A program made the translations under genes and the position numbers. A stretch of DNA of 64,000 nucleotides, from assembly GCF_018917935.1 (NCBI RefSeq), contig NZ_JAHLPN010000001.1, forward strand, positions 299,231 through 363,230. The letters are read 5' to 3'. Position 1 is the stretch's first letter. Each line of letters begins with the position of its first letter. Positions 1-8,768 of this stretch are shown one piece after another. The DNA is from Kineothrix sp. MSJ-39. GTDB taxonomy: Bacteria; Bacillota; Clostridia; Lachnospirales; Lachnospiraceae. The notes under the pieces were generated by a model. That model saw only the letters and a program-made list of their open reading frames with translations, searched no databases and was not told the origin of the DNA.

Positions 1-1305
1 AAGCCAGATACCGATCAGAAGGAAGGAAAGTACCATTCCGGTGAGCAGAAAAATACCGCGCCAGATCCGCTTATTGCAGACCGCATCAAAACAGACAAAC
101 AAGAACGTGGTAATACCTACCATTGCCGCTATCATCAGATGACACAACGCAATAAGTGCCATCAAAAGAATAACTGCATACATGGCTTTTGTCCGTTTTT
201 CCTCTAAAAACTGCCAGATCGCATAAAGCAGATACGGCAGCAGCGTTGCCACGACCGCACGCGGAATATTACCTTCCGCAAACAGAACACGCATATTATC
301 CGGCAAAAGGAACCATGCCACCCCCAGAAAAGCTGCCAGATACTGCTTCTGATAACGGACACCGAACATAAGCCATCCACAGGCACCCAGCACAAGCAAA
401 ACACCCAGAAACAGAATGTAGCTGCTCATCAGATTTCCACCCGTCAGAAACAGACACCCCGCCAGCATATACAACGGAACAGGTGCCCAGTAACGCATCA
501 GTTCAATGCCGTTATACCAGCTTGCATCATACAGAATATACCAGTTTCCTTCTTTGATTCCTTCGTAGACCAGACGTCCGCGATACATATGGTTCAGCGT
601 ATCCGATCCGCGCGGATAAATGCCTGACTCCGTAACGGTATACATCATGACCGCGGCGCTGACCAAAATAAAAAGAACGGCTAGCAGAGTCTTCTTCCAT
701 CCGTTTCCGGCTATACGAACCCCACTATCTGTTCTTTCATGATCACCCATTGTTTTCTGCTCTGCAGCTTTTTCGCTGCCTGCTGCATCCTCTACAGCTA
801 TCGCTGTCTGCACCTTTTCTTTGCTTTCCGCAGTTTTTTCCTTCTCTTTTACCCCATTTTCTGCGGACTTAATCGTTATCGTAGATTCCTGTACCTTATC
901 CTGTAAATGAAGATCTGCAATTTCATGCACCCGGTTGATGCTTGCATCATATAATTCCTTTGTAACGGAATACGTGCGTACCGGCGTTTCATAAATATCA
1001 AGCCGCAGCAGGGATAACTCATCCTGCAGCACCTTGGTCAGCTCTTCAAAAAATACATTGCCAATGTTTTCCAGTGTCGTGTCACCATTTTCAAATCCGT
1101 GCATCTCATCGAGATACCGGTTCTGAAACGGTGACAGCCAGCTTTCAATCTTCTGCTCGATCTCCTGATACAGCTCCATTTTCCGCTGTGCTTTCAAATA
1201 AAGCACAATGGAGAATGTATGCTGATGTCTGCCGGCTTTGTCACCGATTACATTGGAATGTTCCGCATGTAATTCAAACTTCAGCTTATAGATATTCTGT
1301 CCCAT
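1..1305 (-). CDS. Membrane protein with N-terminal PTPS/QueD-like domain (partial, 3' end outside window)
   Basis: An open frame of 435 codons runs from an ATG at 1305 to the window edge without a stop, so the C-terminus is missing. Residues 1 to about 115 resemble 6-pyruvoyl-tetrahydropterin synthase/QueD: a HAEH stretch and a later HQH motif sit where zinc ligands are expected, but the Cys usually found before the HxH is not there. A linker of about 75 residues rich in Lys, Glu and Ala follows. From about residue 200 come several hydrophobic segments with short loops. This matches the PTPS-related membrane protein family, whose membrane part resembles polytopic glycosyltransferases. Enzyme activity is unproven. 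It starts 6 nt after the stop of the small upstream gene, with a weak ribosome site. Family assignment is from recalled domain architecture. Confidence 0.75.
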   Translation of the reverse strand, partial: MGQNIYKLKFELHAEHSNVIGDKAGRHQHTFSIVLYLKAQRKMELYQEIEQKIESWLSPFQNRYLDEMHGFENGDTTLENIGNVFFEELTKVLQDELSLLRLDIYETPVRTYSVTKELYDASINRVHEIADLHLQDKVQESTITIKSAENGVKEKEKTAESKEKVQTAIAVEDAAGSEKAAEQKTMGDHERTDSGVRIAGNGWKKTLLAVLFILVSAAVMMYTVTESGIYPRGSDTLNHMYRGRLVYEGIKEGNWYILYDASWYNGIELMRYWAPVPLYMLAGCLFLTGGNLMSSYILFLGVLLVLGACGWLMFGVRYQKQYLAAFLGVAWFLLPDNMRVLFAEGNIPRAVVATLLPYLLYAIWQFLEEKRTKAMYAVILLMALIALCHLMIAAMVGITTFLFVCFDAVCNKRIWRGIFLLTGMVLSFLLIGIWL

Positions 1306-1311
1306 ACGTTG

Positions 1312-1614
1312 TTAAAAAAATGTTCTTTCTACCTTTTTATTGATCATCTCAATGCCTGCTTTCAGATCGGGATGTGCTTCCAGAATCTCTTCTGCTTTAT
1401 CCCGCTGCATCTCATTGATGCAAAGTGTGCATTTTGATTTTTCCCCTCCTGCGAAAACCCTCTTAAAAAATGAAACATCATCCCATTTTTCATAATAGGA
1501 GATCCGTTCATCTAAAAATAACCGTTCCAGCTGCTTCTTGACGTTCAGATCCGTAATTGTACAAAATTCCACTTCATTATGTACCTTCACATCAGCAAAT
1601 GATATATCTGCCAT
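1312..1614 (-). CDS. Small hypothetical protein upstream of the PTPS-related membrane gene
   Basis: This 100-residue soluble protein has no signal peptide or membrane segment. The ATG at 1614 is preferred over a GTG three codons upstream because the GGGTG-type ribosome site then sits at a normal distance. A CxxC pair occurs near residue 65 (KCTLCINE), followed by an amphipathic helix that recalls the C-terminus of short signal-transducing DUF2007-like proteins, but I do not recognise it firmly. It lies 6 nt upstream of the PTPS-related membrane protein gene and is very probably cotranscribed with it. Function unknown. Confidence 0.6.
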   Translation of the reverse strand: MADISFADVKVHNEVEFCTITDLNVKKQLERLFLDERISYYEKWDDVSFFKRVFAGGEKSKCTLCINEMQRDKAEEILEAHPDLKAGIEMINKKVERTFF

Positions 1615-1714
1615 TTCTTTCACCCGTCTTTTCTTTTAATGTCATGAGGGATTCCCTCTCTTAAACACTTCCCTTAGCATACCACAAATTCCCCTGTTTG
1701 GAAAGTACCAAACT

Positions 1715-3142
1715 TTAGGAATGCTTTTTCATTGCCTTCTCTGCTTTGATCACTTTCTGGAATTCCTTGATATCTTTTGCGATCTCACCGCTCAGTGCCA
1801 GCAGGCAGATCAGGTTTGGAATTGCCATCAGCGCATTTGCAATATCGGAGAAGTTCCACACGATCTCCAAAGAAGTCGTTGCACCCACATAAGCGATCAG
1901 AGAAAAGATAATACGGTAGATCATATTATATTTATGCGTACCAAGCAGATATTCAAATGCTTTTTCTCCATGATACTCCCAGCCTAAAATGGTGGAGAAT
2001 GCAAATAATGCGATACCGATGCAGACAAGCCATGCGCCCGGCGTTCCGAGTACAGTCTTGAAAGCGGCGATCGTCAGATCTGCACCTTTATACAGTTCGC
2101 CGGTATCCGGATTGACTGCACCAAGCATACCTGAGCTTGCGATGGCAAGACCTGTGATCGTGCAGACTACGATCGTATCCCAGAAAGTACCTGTCATATT
2201 GATATAGCCCTGTCTGACCGGATGATCGGTTGTTGCTGCAGCTGCTGTAATGGCTGCGGAACCCATACCTGCTTCATTGGAGAACACGCCCCTGGCAACA
2301 CCAAAACGCATCGCGTTCATCATGGATGCTACGATCGTACCGCAAAGTCCGCCGCCCACTGCTTTGACGGAAAATGCCATCTGGAAGATCATGGATACGC
2401 CAGCCGGAAGATTTCGGATATTACCAATAATAATGATCAAACCTGCGATCACATAGAAGATCGCCATAAACGGTACGACTACACTCGATACTTTTGAAAT
2501 AGATTTGATACCACCTACAATAATAAGAAGAGCCAGTGCTGTGATCACAATACCTGTCACTGCGACCGGTACATGGAAAGTCGTCTTTACTGATTCCGCA
2601 ATGGAGTTCGCCTGTGTCAGGTTACCGATACCAAAAGATGCAACAACTGCAAATAACGCAAACAGCCAGCCAAGGACTGCACCCAGCTTTTTGTGCTTAA
2701 ATGCTTTTTTCATCGTATACATCGGTCCACCGGACATTTCGCCTTTTTCATTGACTTCTCTGTACTTGATCGCCAGCATACATTCGCTGAACTTGGAAGT
2801 CAGTCCAAAGCATGCACTGATCCACATCCAGACAAGTGCACCCGGTCCACCGGATACCATCGCCGTTGCAACACCAACGATATTACCGGTTCCGATCGTT
2901 GCGGCAAGTGCGGTTGTCAGGGCAGAGAACGGAGAAATATCGCCGCTTCCTCTTGTCTTCTGTCTTGCCTCTTTACTCAATGTGCTTTTGATCGCATATC
3001 CCAGATTCCGCCAGGTCAGAAATCCTGTCCGGATTGTCAGGAACACACCGGTTCCGACTAACAGGATCAGCATCACCGGCCCCCACACAAAGTCATCGAC
3101 TGTTACCAGCACCTCTGCCAGTTTTTCCATAAATCCATTCAT
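1715..3142 (-). CDS. Alanine/glycine:cation symporter (AGCS family)
   Basis: This 475-residue protein has about ten to eleven hydrophobic segments and the AGCS hallmarks: a GTGNIVGVATAM-like stretch near residue 88 and FSNEAGMGSAAITAAAA near residue 290. The family imports alanine or glycine with Na+ or H+ in the cytoplasmic membrane. Length fits the family (about 450 to 490). The start is well placed behind AGGAGGATGAAGT. It appears to be a single-gene unit, with the repeat-rich 305-bp gap 3143-3447 upstream and the small operon 1-1614 downstream. Substrate choice between alanine and glycine cannot be read from sequence. Confidence 0.93.
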   Translation of the reverse strand: MNGFMEKLAEVLVTVDDFVWGPVMLILLVGTGVFLTIRTGFLTWRNLGYAIKSTLSKEARQKTRGSGDISPFSALTTALAATIGTGNIVGVATAMVSGGPGALVWMWISACFGLTSKFSECMLAIKYREVNEKGEMSGGPMYTMKKAFKHKKLGAVLGWLFALFAVVASFGIGNLTQANSIAESVKTTFHVPVAVTGIVITALALLIIVGGIKSISKVSSVVVPFMAIFYVIAGLIIIIGNIRNLPAGVSMIFQMAFSVKAVGGGLCGTIVASMMNAMRFGVARGVFSNEAGMGSAAITAAAATTDHPVRQGYINMTGTFWDTIVVCTITGLAIASSGMLGAVNPDTGELYKGADLTIAAFKTVLGTPGAWLVCIGIALFAFSTILGWEYHGEKAFEYLLGTHKYNMIYRIIFSLIAYVGATTSLEIVWNFSDIANALMAIPNLICLLALSGEIAKDIKEFQKVIKAEKAMKKHS

Positions 3143-3213
3143 ACTTCATCCTCCTTGTTGTGTATTCTTCATTTTATGCTTGTATTTTTCTTAATATTTG
3201 TATTGTTTCCTTC

Positions 3214-3273
3214 TCAGACTCGAAAATCCTGCCGCTACTTTTCTCTTCTTTCAGACTCGAAAATCCTGCCGCT
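3214..3273. repeat. Two 23-bp direct repeats followed by short hairpins
   Basis: The 305-bp gap 3143-3447 holds no gene. Identical 23-bp copies at 3214-3236 and 3251-3273 (both begin TCAGACTCGAAAATC) are spaced 37 bp apart. The second copy runs into a hairpin CTGCCGC-tatc-GCGGCAG (3266-3283), and then into a CGCG-CTTCG-type hairpin at about 3285-3296. These look like a small intergenic repeat element rather than coding sequence. Confidence 0.75.
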
Positions 3274-3325
3274 ATCGCGGCAGTCGCGCTTCGCGCTTTC
3301 TGATTTTTTCGTTGTACGTTCGGGT

Positions 3326-3360
3326 GAACCCAAATACATGCTTCGCATGTGCTTGGGTTC
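3326..3360. other. Intergenic hairpin with CTTCG loop
   Basis: GAACCCAA and TTGGGTTC flank an inner ACATGC-TTC-GCATGT stem, giving a 35-nt nearly perfect hairpin downstream of the rlmH terminator. It has no T tract on either side, so it is probably not a terminator. It belongs to the same style of TTCG-loop hairpins seen elsewhere in the window. Confidence 0.6.
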
Positions 3361-3372
3361 CTTCCTCACTAC

Positions 3373-3403
3373 AAAAAGAGGACAACACGTATGTGTTGTC
3401 CTC
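3373..3403 (-). terminator. Rho-independent terminator after rlmH
   Basis: On the minus strand an 11-bp stem GAGGACAACAC / GTGTTGTCCTC with a 4-nt loop is followed by TTTTTG. It lies about 45 nt past the rlmH stop codon, which suits termination of the rlmH transcript. Confidence 0.85.
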
Positions 3404-3447
3404 TTCGACATCATTAGTATATCTTATATAATTTTGTGCGTCAAGTG

Positions 3448-3927
3448 CTATTTGTGATATGGTTCTCCCGCAATGATCCGATAGCTTCTGTAGATCTGCT
3501 CAAGCAGGATCACTCGCATCAGCTGATGCGGAAATGTCATTCTGGAAAAGCTGAGCTTATAATCCGCTCTTTTCAGCAGGCTTTCATGCAGTCCCAGAGA
3601 ACCGCCGATCACAAACTGGATCTGGCTTTTTCCTGTAATCCCAAGCTGATCAATTTTTTGTGCCAGCTCGACCGAATCAAGCTGTTTTCCTTCGATCGCC
3701 AGTGCGATCACGTAGGCATCTTCCCTGACATGGCGCATAAGACGCTGTGCTTCTTTTTCCTTGATCTGCTCACAGACAACCTCTGAAGCACGATCCGGTG
3801 TCTTTTCATCCGCCACCTCTATGATCTCCAGCTTACAGTATTTTGACAGCCGTTTGCTGTATTCCGCTATCGCATCCCTGAAATAGCTTTCCTTCACTTT
3901 GCCGACCGATAATATGGATATCTTCAA
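3448..3927 (-). CDS. rlmH: 23S rRNA (pseudouridine1915-N3)-methyltransferase RlmH
   Basis: This 159-residue protein is full length for RlmH, a SPOUT-class methyltransferase that methylates N3 of pseudouridine 1915 in helix 69 of 23S rRNA on the assembled ribosome. Family signatures are the N-terminal MKISILSVGKVKE, the SAM-binding FVIGGSLGL near residue 105, FSRMTFPHQLMR near residue 128 and the conserved C-terminal EPYHK. It is preceded by the zinc-ribbon membrane protein gene (36-nt gap) and followed by a clear terminator, so it is the last gene of that unit. Confidence 0.96.
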   Translation of the reverse strand: MKISILSVGKVKESYFRDAIAEYSKRLSKYCKLEIIEVADEKTPDRASEVVCEQIKEKEAQRLMRHVREDAYVIALAIEGKQLDSVELAQKIDQLGITGKSQIQFVIGGSLGLHESLLKRADYKLSFSRMTFPHQLMRVILLEQIYRSYRIIAGEPYHK

Positions 3928-3963
3928 TATTACTTCCTACTTCTTACTTTCTATGCGCAGTAT

Positions 3964-4887
3964 CTATTCTTCCTCTTCGGAAACCTCTTCCTCAGATCCC
4001 TCTGCAGCTTCTTCCTGTGCAAGCAGAGCTTCATCATCTTTGCTGTACAGCTCTTCATACCAGTCATCTGCCAGTTTTTCCAACAAAGCCGGCTCCAGTC
4101 CACCATAATGGACCTCCAGAAATTCTTTGATCAGTGCCAGACGGCTGTAATAGATCTGCGGCATTTCTTCCGGTTCTCCGGCGAGCTTGATGTCGATCAC
4201 TTCTCTTGACATATGCTGTGCCAGAAGATCCATGATCTGTTCGATATTTTTCTGTTCTTCCTCTGCAATACCCAGATATTTCTTATACGTCTTTATGGAA
4301 GAAAATCCCATTGCAATAAACACAAGGAACATCGTTGCCATAATAGCAGAAACAAGATATTTTCCAAGGCCGAATAAATGGATCGGCAGATAATCCAGCA
4401 CAAGCAGTATGATAAAGACAAGTCCGAGTCCGCCAACCAGAATCAGTGCGATTGCACTTGATTTTGCATCCTCAGCCTTATTGTTCTTATCTTCATAAAG
4501 TACTGCCGGCTCCGGTGCCTGCTGTTCTTCCTGCGTTTCCGCATCCGCACCGTCTTCTGTATCTGCATCCATGCCCATCGCAGCTCTTCTTTCTTTTTCC
4601 TGCTGCTGCATCATTGCCTGTACATAACTCTGCAGATAGGCTGTCGCACGCTCTGCATGTTCCTCTGTCACATACAGCTCAAATTCATCTTTTCTCTGAC
4701 CCGGTCTGACAAAACATTCCACGTCCTTTGACTGCAGAAGCTCCGCCATCTGGTTCATATCATATTCTGCTCCCGAGATCAGGGCTCTCGGCCCCTCCTC
4801 GAGAGAATCTACAAGGTCTACATCACAGTCATTACAATGTGTGTAGCCCTCTCTGTATTCATTTTTACATACGGGACACCAAGGCAT
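3964..4887 (-). CDS. Zinc-ribbon membrane protein with acidic C-terminus
   Basis: Residues 1 to 22 form a zinc ribbon (CPVC and CNDC). Residues 35 to 90 resemble a DUF2007-type signal-transducing fold, followed by a Gln/Glu-rich linker. Two hydrophobic segments lie at about 142-165 and 175-195. The C-terminal third is helical and ends in a run of Glu and Ser. The start is supported by GGGAGG upstream. The protein is probably anchored in the cytoplasmic membrane with both ends inside. It lies 23 nt after nfnB and 36 nt before rlmH, so the three may be one transcript, but no functional link to either is evident. Function unknown. Confidence 0.7.
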   Translation of the reverse strand: MPWCPVCKNEYREGYTHCNDCDVDLVDSLEEGPRALISGAEYDMNQMAELLQSKDVECFVRPGQRKDEFELYVTEEHAERATAYLQSYVQAMMQQQEKERRAAMGMDADTEDGADAETQEEQQAPEPAVLYEDKNNKAEDAKSSAIALILVGGLGLVFIILLVLDYLPIHLFGLGKYLVSAIMATMFLVFIAMGFSSIKTYKKYLGIAEEEQKNIEQIMDLLAQHMSREVIDIKLAGEPEEMPQIYYSRLALIKEFLEVHYGGLEPALLEKLADDWYEELYSKDDEALLAQEEAAEGSEEEVSEEEE

Positions 4888-4910
4888 ATCCGATTCCTCC
4901 CTACAGGAAA

Positions 4911-6296
4911 TTATTTCTGTGACAGGTACTCATCGATACCCTTAGCTGCAGCCTTTCCTGCGCCCATGGCAAGAATAACGGTTGCTGCACCTGTAACCGC
5001 ATCACCACCGGCATAAACACCTTCTTTTGTTGTCTTACCGTGTTCTTCATCCGCGATGATACATTTGTATTTATTGACTTCCAGTCCTTCTGTTGTAGAA
5101 GAGATCAGTGGATTCGGCGAAGTACCGAGTGACATGATGACTGTATCCACATCCATCACAAACTCAGATCCTTCGATCGCTACCGGTCTTCTTCTGCCGG
5201 ATGCATCAGGCTCACCAAGCTCCATCTTTATACATTTAATGCCGTTTACCCATCCGTTTTCATCGGATAAGATCTCGATTGGATTTGTCAGAAGGTCAAA
5301 AATGATGCCTTCTTCTTTTGCATGATGTACTTCTTCTACTCTGGCAGGAAGTTCTTCTTCACTTCTACGATATACGATATGAACTTCTGCACCAAGTCTT
5401 AAAGCCGTTCTGGCAGCATCCATTGCTACGTTACCACCACCGACAACAGCCACTTTCTTACCGTGCATGATCGGTGTATGGGAATCTTCCTTGAATGCCT
5501 TCATCAGGTTGCTTCTTGTCAGGTATTCATTTGCGGAGAATACACCGTTTGCCTGTTCTCCCGGAATACCCATGAATTTCGGAAGACCTGCACCGGAACC
5601 GATAAATACGGCATCAAAGCCTTCTTCTTCCATCAGTTCATCAATCGTTGTGGATTTACCGATAACAACGTTTGTCTCGATCTTGACACCGAGAGATTTT
5701 ACATTTTCGATTTCCTTAGCCACTACTTTTGTCTTTGGCAGACGGAATTCAGGAATACCGTATACAAGTACGCCGCCTGCTTCATGTAATGCTTCAAAGA
5801 TCGTTACATCGTAGCCCATCTTTGCCAGATCGCCTGCACAGGTCAGACCTGCAGGACCGGAACCGATGACAGCTACTTTTTTATTCTTCTTTTCTTTTGC
5901 AGGAGCCGGTTTGATCCCATGCTCACTTGCCCAGTCAGCTACGAAACGCTCCAGTTTACCAATGGAGATCGGCTCTCCCTTGATGCCACGGATACATTTG
6001 CCTTCACACTGGCTTTCCTGTGGGCAGACACGTCCGCAGACAGCCGGCAGTGCACTGGATTCATTGATAATATGATAAGCTGCTTCAAAGTTACCCAGCT
6101 TTACCTGCTCGATAAATGCAGGAATATTGATGGATACAGGGCAGCCCTTCATACACTGTGCATTTTTACAGTTGATACAACGGCTTGCTTCTTCCATTGC
6201 TTCCTGCTCATTATAGCCAAGACATACTTCTTCAAAATTTGTTGCGCGAACCTTTGGATCCTGCTCTCTGACAGGTACTTTCTTTAATACGTCCAT
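4911..6296 (-). CDS. nfnB: NfnB: large subunit of NADH-dependent ferredoxin:NADP+ oxidoreductase
   Basis: This 461-residue protein matches the GltD/NfnB family. Eight N-terminal Cys for two [4Fe-4S] clusters occur at about C40, C43, C48, C52 and C87, C91, C97, C101. A GSGPAGL FAD-binding motif lies near residue 146, and a second Rossmann motif GGGNVAMDAA near residue 285 binds NADP(H). With NfnA it couples NADH and reduced ferredoxin to NADP+ reduction by flavin-based electron bifurcation in the cytoplasm. A stand-alone glutamate synthase small subunit is the alternative, but the adjacent NfnA gene and absence of a large glutamate synthase gene favour Nfn. Its ATG overlaps the nfnA stop by one base (TAATG). 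Confidence 0.9.
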   Translation of the reverse strand: MDVLKKVPVREQDPKVRATNFEEVCLGYNEQEAMEEASRCINCKNAQCMKGCPVSINIPAFIEQVKLGNFEAAYHIINESSALPAVCGRVCPQESQCEGKCIRGIKGEPISIGKLERFVADWASEHGIKPAPAKEKKNKKVAVIGSGPAGLTCAGDLAKMGYDVTIFEALHEAGGVLVYGIPEFRLPKTKVVAKEIENVKSLGVKIETNVVIGKSTTIDELMEEEGFDAVFIGSGAGLPKFMGIPGEQANGVFSANEYLTRSNLMKAFKEDSHTPIMHGKKVAVVGGGNVAMDAARTALRLGAEVHIVYRRSEEELPARVEEVHHAKEEGIIFDLLTNPIEILSDENGWVNGIKCIKMELGEPDASGRRRPVAIEGSEFVMDVDTVIMSLGTSPNPLISSTTEGLEVNKYKCIIADEEHGKTTKEGVYAGGDAVTGAATVILAMGAGKAAAKGIDEYLSQK

Positions 6297-7186
6297 TACT
6301 TGTCACCTCCGCAATGACCACATCCACCGTGATGTGTATCACCTTCCTGCTGTTTTAATAATGCTCTGCCTTCTGCAGTTTTGTAGATCTGCTGACGCTT
6401 CATCGCCTGATCAAAGTCAACCAGATGTCCATCAAATTCAGGACCGTCTACACAGGCAAACTTCACTTCTCCGCCAACAGTCAGACGACAGGCACCACAC
6501 ATACCCGTTCCATCTACCATGATCGGATTCATGGAAACGATTGTCTTAATGCCAAGCTCTTTTGTTGTCAGACATACAAATTTCATCATGATCATCGGAC
6601 CGATCGCAACGCAGACATCATAAGATTTGCCTTCTTTTTCAACCAGATCCTTCAGTGTATTGGTTACCATACCGCTTCTGCCGTAGGAACCGTCATCTGT
6701 TGTGGGATATACATTGCCCGCAACCTTTTTCATTTCCTCTTCATAGATCAGCAGATCTTTATTTTTTGCACCAATGATAACATCTGCTAAAATGCCCTGC
6801 TCATGGAGCCATTTTACCTGCGGATATACAGGGGCTGTTCCAAGACCACCTGCTACAAAGATGATCTTCTTTTTCTTAAGTTCTTCTATATCTTCCTTAC
6901 AGAATTCGGAAGGCTGTCCCAAAGGTCCAACGAAATCATGGAAGAAATCTCCCGCCTTTAAGTCTCTCATTTCGTTTGTACCGGCGCCGATCGTCTGTAC
7001 CACGATCGTGATCGTGCCTTTTTCTCTGTTATAATCACTGATCGTAAGCGGAATACGTTCTCCGTCTTCTCCTGTTCTTACAATGACAAACTGTCCCGGC
7101 AAACATGCTTTGGCAACTCTTTTCGCTTCCACCTCAAAGAGATAAATGTTTGTCGTAAGTTCTTCTGCTCTGACAATTTTATACAT
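6296..7186 (-). CDS. nfnA: NfnA: small subunit of NADH-dependent ferredoxin:NADP+ oxidoreductase
   Basis: This 296-residue protein belongs to the ferredoxin-NADP reductase-like family shared with PyrK and NfnA. RIPLTISDY near residue 44 fits FAD binding and FVAGGLGTAPVYP near residue 110 fits NAD binding. The C-terminal cluster site D225-x4-C230-x2-C233-x11-C245 fits the Asp-plus-three-Cys [2Fe-2S] site reported for NfnA. A His/Gly/Cys-rich tail (HHGGCGHCGG) follows. It is cotranscribed with nfnB, and a good sigma-A promoter lies about 45 nt upstream. It could be annotated as sulfide dehydrogenase subunit, but pairing with NfnB makes Nfn the better call. Confidence 0.88.
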   Translation of the reverse strand: MYKIVRAEELTTNIYLFEVEAKRVAKACLPGQFVIVRTGEDGERIPLTISDYNREKGTITIVVQTIGAGTNEMRDLKAGDFFHDFVGPLGQPSEFCKEDIEELKKKKIIFVAGGLGTAPVYPQVKWLHEQGILADVIIGAKNKDLLIYEEEMKKVAGNVYPTTDDGSYGRSGMVTNTLKDLVEKEGKSYDVCVAIGPMIMMKFVCLTTKELGIKTIVSMNPIMVDGTGMCGACRLTVGGEVKFACVDGPEFDGHLVDFDQAMKRQQIYKTAEGRALLKQQEGDTHHGGCGHCGGDK

Positions 7187-7232
7187 TTTCTTCCTCCTCT
7201 AGTTCATTGACCCGCAGGTCCATATCTTTCTT

Positions 7233-7261
7233 ATAGTAAAATAATTCTCAAAAAAGTGCAA
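7233..7261 (-). promoter_or_regulatory. Sigma-A promoter of nfnAB
   Basis: On the minus strand a -35 box TTGCAC (7256-7261) and a -10 box TACTAT (7233-7238) are separated by exactly 17 bp. A short GACC-tgcg-GGTC hairpin lies between the promoter and the AGGAGGAAG ribosome site of nfnA. Confidence 0.65.
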
Positions 7262-7267
7262 TGGTTT

Positions 7268-8761
7268 TTACTGTAATTTGTGGAGATCATAGGTGCCCAT
7301 CATATTTTGCACCGCTTCAAAGCTCTCTCCGGTCGTAATGCAGACCGCATACTGGTTTCCTGTTTTCTGCGAAGTACCGTCTGCCGATACAAAAGTTTCC
7401 GACAACAGATAATAGTACATATCATTTTCCGAAATGACCGAGATCACCTCGTATTGCCGGTTTCCTTCCACGCCTTCCACATGGCCGTCCGCATCTGTCA
7501 GGCTTCCCTGCAGGATCAGTGCCTGCTTAAGCAAATTGACTGCCTGATCTGCTGAAAGCGCCAGCTCCATCTGCAGTGAATAATCTTCATATAAGATATC
7601 ACTGGAATTATCGTTTTCATCATACATGATAAATGCAAAATGACTTTCTCCGAGCGGAAGTGGGATCGGTTCTGTATACAAATTGCTCTCAAAGCCCGGC
7701 TCCGAACCGTCTGTCGTATAGTATACTTGATACATATCGGACGGCGTCTCTACCTCGATCATCTGCGGCTCTGTATAGGTGCCTGCTTCCAACGATACAA
7801 ACGGTGCGGAAAGCGTTCTGACATCCACTGTATATTTTTCTTCCGCCACAGCACTTGTCACGCCATATGTGTTCACATAGATTGCCTGCAGGTGATAGAT
7901 TCCTGAATCTAAAATGATCGGTGTGATATATCTCGTGCTGCTCCGATCCGGTTGTCCGCCGTTTGTCGTATAGTAGATCTCTCCGCTGCCCGGTGCGATC
8001 AGCTTCACAGAAAGCATTTCGTCATAGGAACCGCCCCCCATGGAAAATTCCGGTGCATCACAGCGATATGCCACATATTTATCCAACACCGTCTGCTCTT
8101 TGCAGGAAAGCAGGAGCTGTCCGATCTTCTCATATGCTTTCTGACTCTCGTAGATCGGAACAAGCAGATCATATGCCTGTACATAGGCACTGTCTGCCGC
8201 AAGCAGTGCTTCCAGTGTCTTTTGTTCCATTTCTGTATTATTCTGTCCCGCATAAGCTTTTGCCATCATCATCCGGGCATCCGATGAGTTTGGTGCAAGT
8301 GCCGCCGCCTCTTTGGCATAGGTAAGCATCTGGACATAATCCTGCGCCTCATACATATCTTCCGCCATTTTTAACTGATACTCATAGGAAGCATGATTAT
8401 TCCGATAGATCAGAGCACCTGTCAGAAATACCAGAAACACAACGACTGCGATCCCGGCACTGATTCCGATCAGAAATCTTCTTTTATGCAATTTTTTATG
8501 TTCCGATTCTGTTTGTTCTTCCCCATCTTCGGAAAGTTTTATCTCTGTTTCCGCCGGATCCGGCTTCTGCTCTTCCTGATCCAGAGGCAGTGGTACAATC
8601 TGCCGGGTATCGGCGAGGTCATCTGCGATCGCTGAAATTGTGCTTTCCAGTTTTGCATCCACCTCTGCATCATATACCGGTACAAGGAGTCGCTCCTTAC
8701 CGCATTTTTCACAGAAAATCTGGTCTTCCTTCATGGGTGCGCCACAATGTGGACATTTCAT
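7268..8761 (-). CDS. Zinc-ribbon, membrane-anchored protein with TPR and chitobiase C-terminal-like domains
   Basis: Order along the 497 residues: zinc ribbon at 3-20 (CPHC, CEKC), an acidic linker, one membrane segment at about 95-117, helical TPR-like repeats at about 125-220, then two beta-rich domains. Each beta domain carries a YYTT(N/D)G motif (near 260 and 345) typical of chitobiase/beta-hexosaminidase C-terminal domains. The last 100 residues are unassigned. The zinc ribbon is probably cytoplasmic and the rest extracytoplasmic. It starts 7 nt after the folD stop and is likely read from the folD transcript. This domain mix is frequent in Clostridia, but no molecular function is known to me. 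Confidence 0.75.
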   Translation of the reverse strand: MKCPHCGAPMKEDQIFCEKCGKERLLVPVYDAEVDAKLESTISAIADDLADTRQIVPLPLDQEEQKPDPAETEIKLSEDGEEQTESEHKKLHKRRFLIGISAGIAVVVFLVFLTGALIYRNNHASYEYQLKMAEDMYEAQDYVQMLTYAKEAAALAPNSSDARMMMAKAYAGQNNTEMEQKTLEALLAADSAYVQAYDLLVPIYESQKAYEKIGQLLLSCKEQTVLDKYVAYRCDAPEFSMGGGSYDEMLSVKLIAPGSGEIYYTTNGGQPDRSSTRYITPIILDSGIYHLQAIYVNTYGVTSAVAEEKYTVDVRTLSAPFVSLEAGTYTEPQMIEVETPSDMYQVYYTTDGSEPGFESNLYTEPIPLPLGESHFAFIMYDENDNSSDILYEDYSLQMELALSADQAVNLLKQALILQGSLTDADGHVEGVEGNRQYEVISVISENDMYYYLLSETFVSADGTSQKTGNQYAVCITTGESFEAVQNMMGTYDLHKLQ

Positions 8762-8768
8762 ATAGACA

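Noticed and set aside
2505..3194. Plus-strand open frame (229 codons) opposite the AGCS symporter gene
   Set aside because: Antisense of a well-conserved transporter; Pro/Thr/Ile-rich translation without motif or ribosome site.
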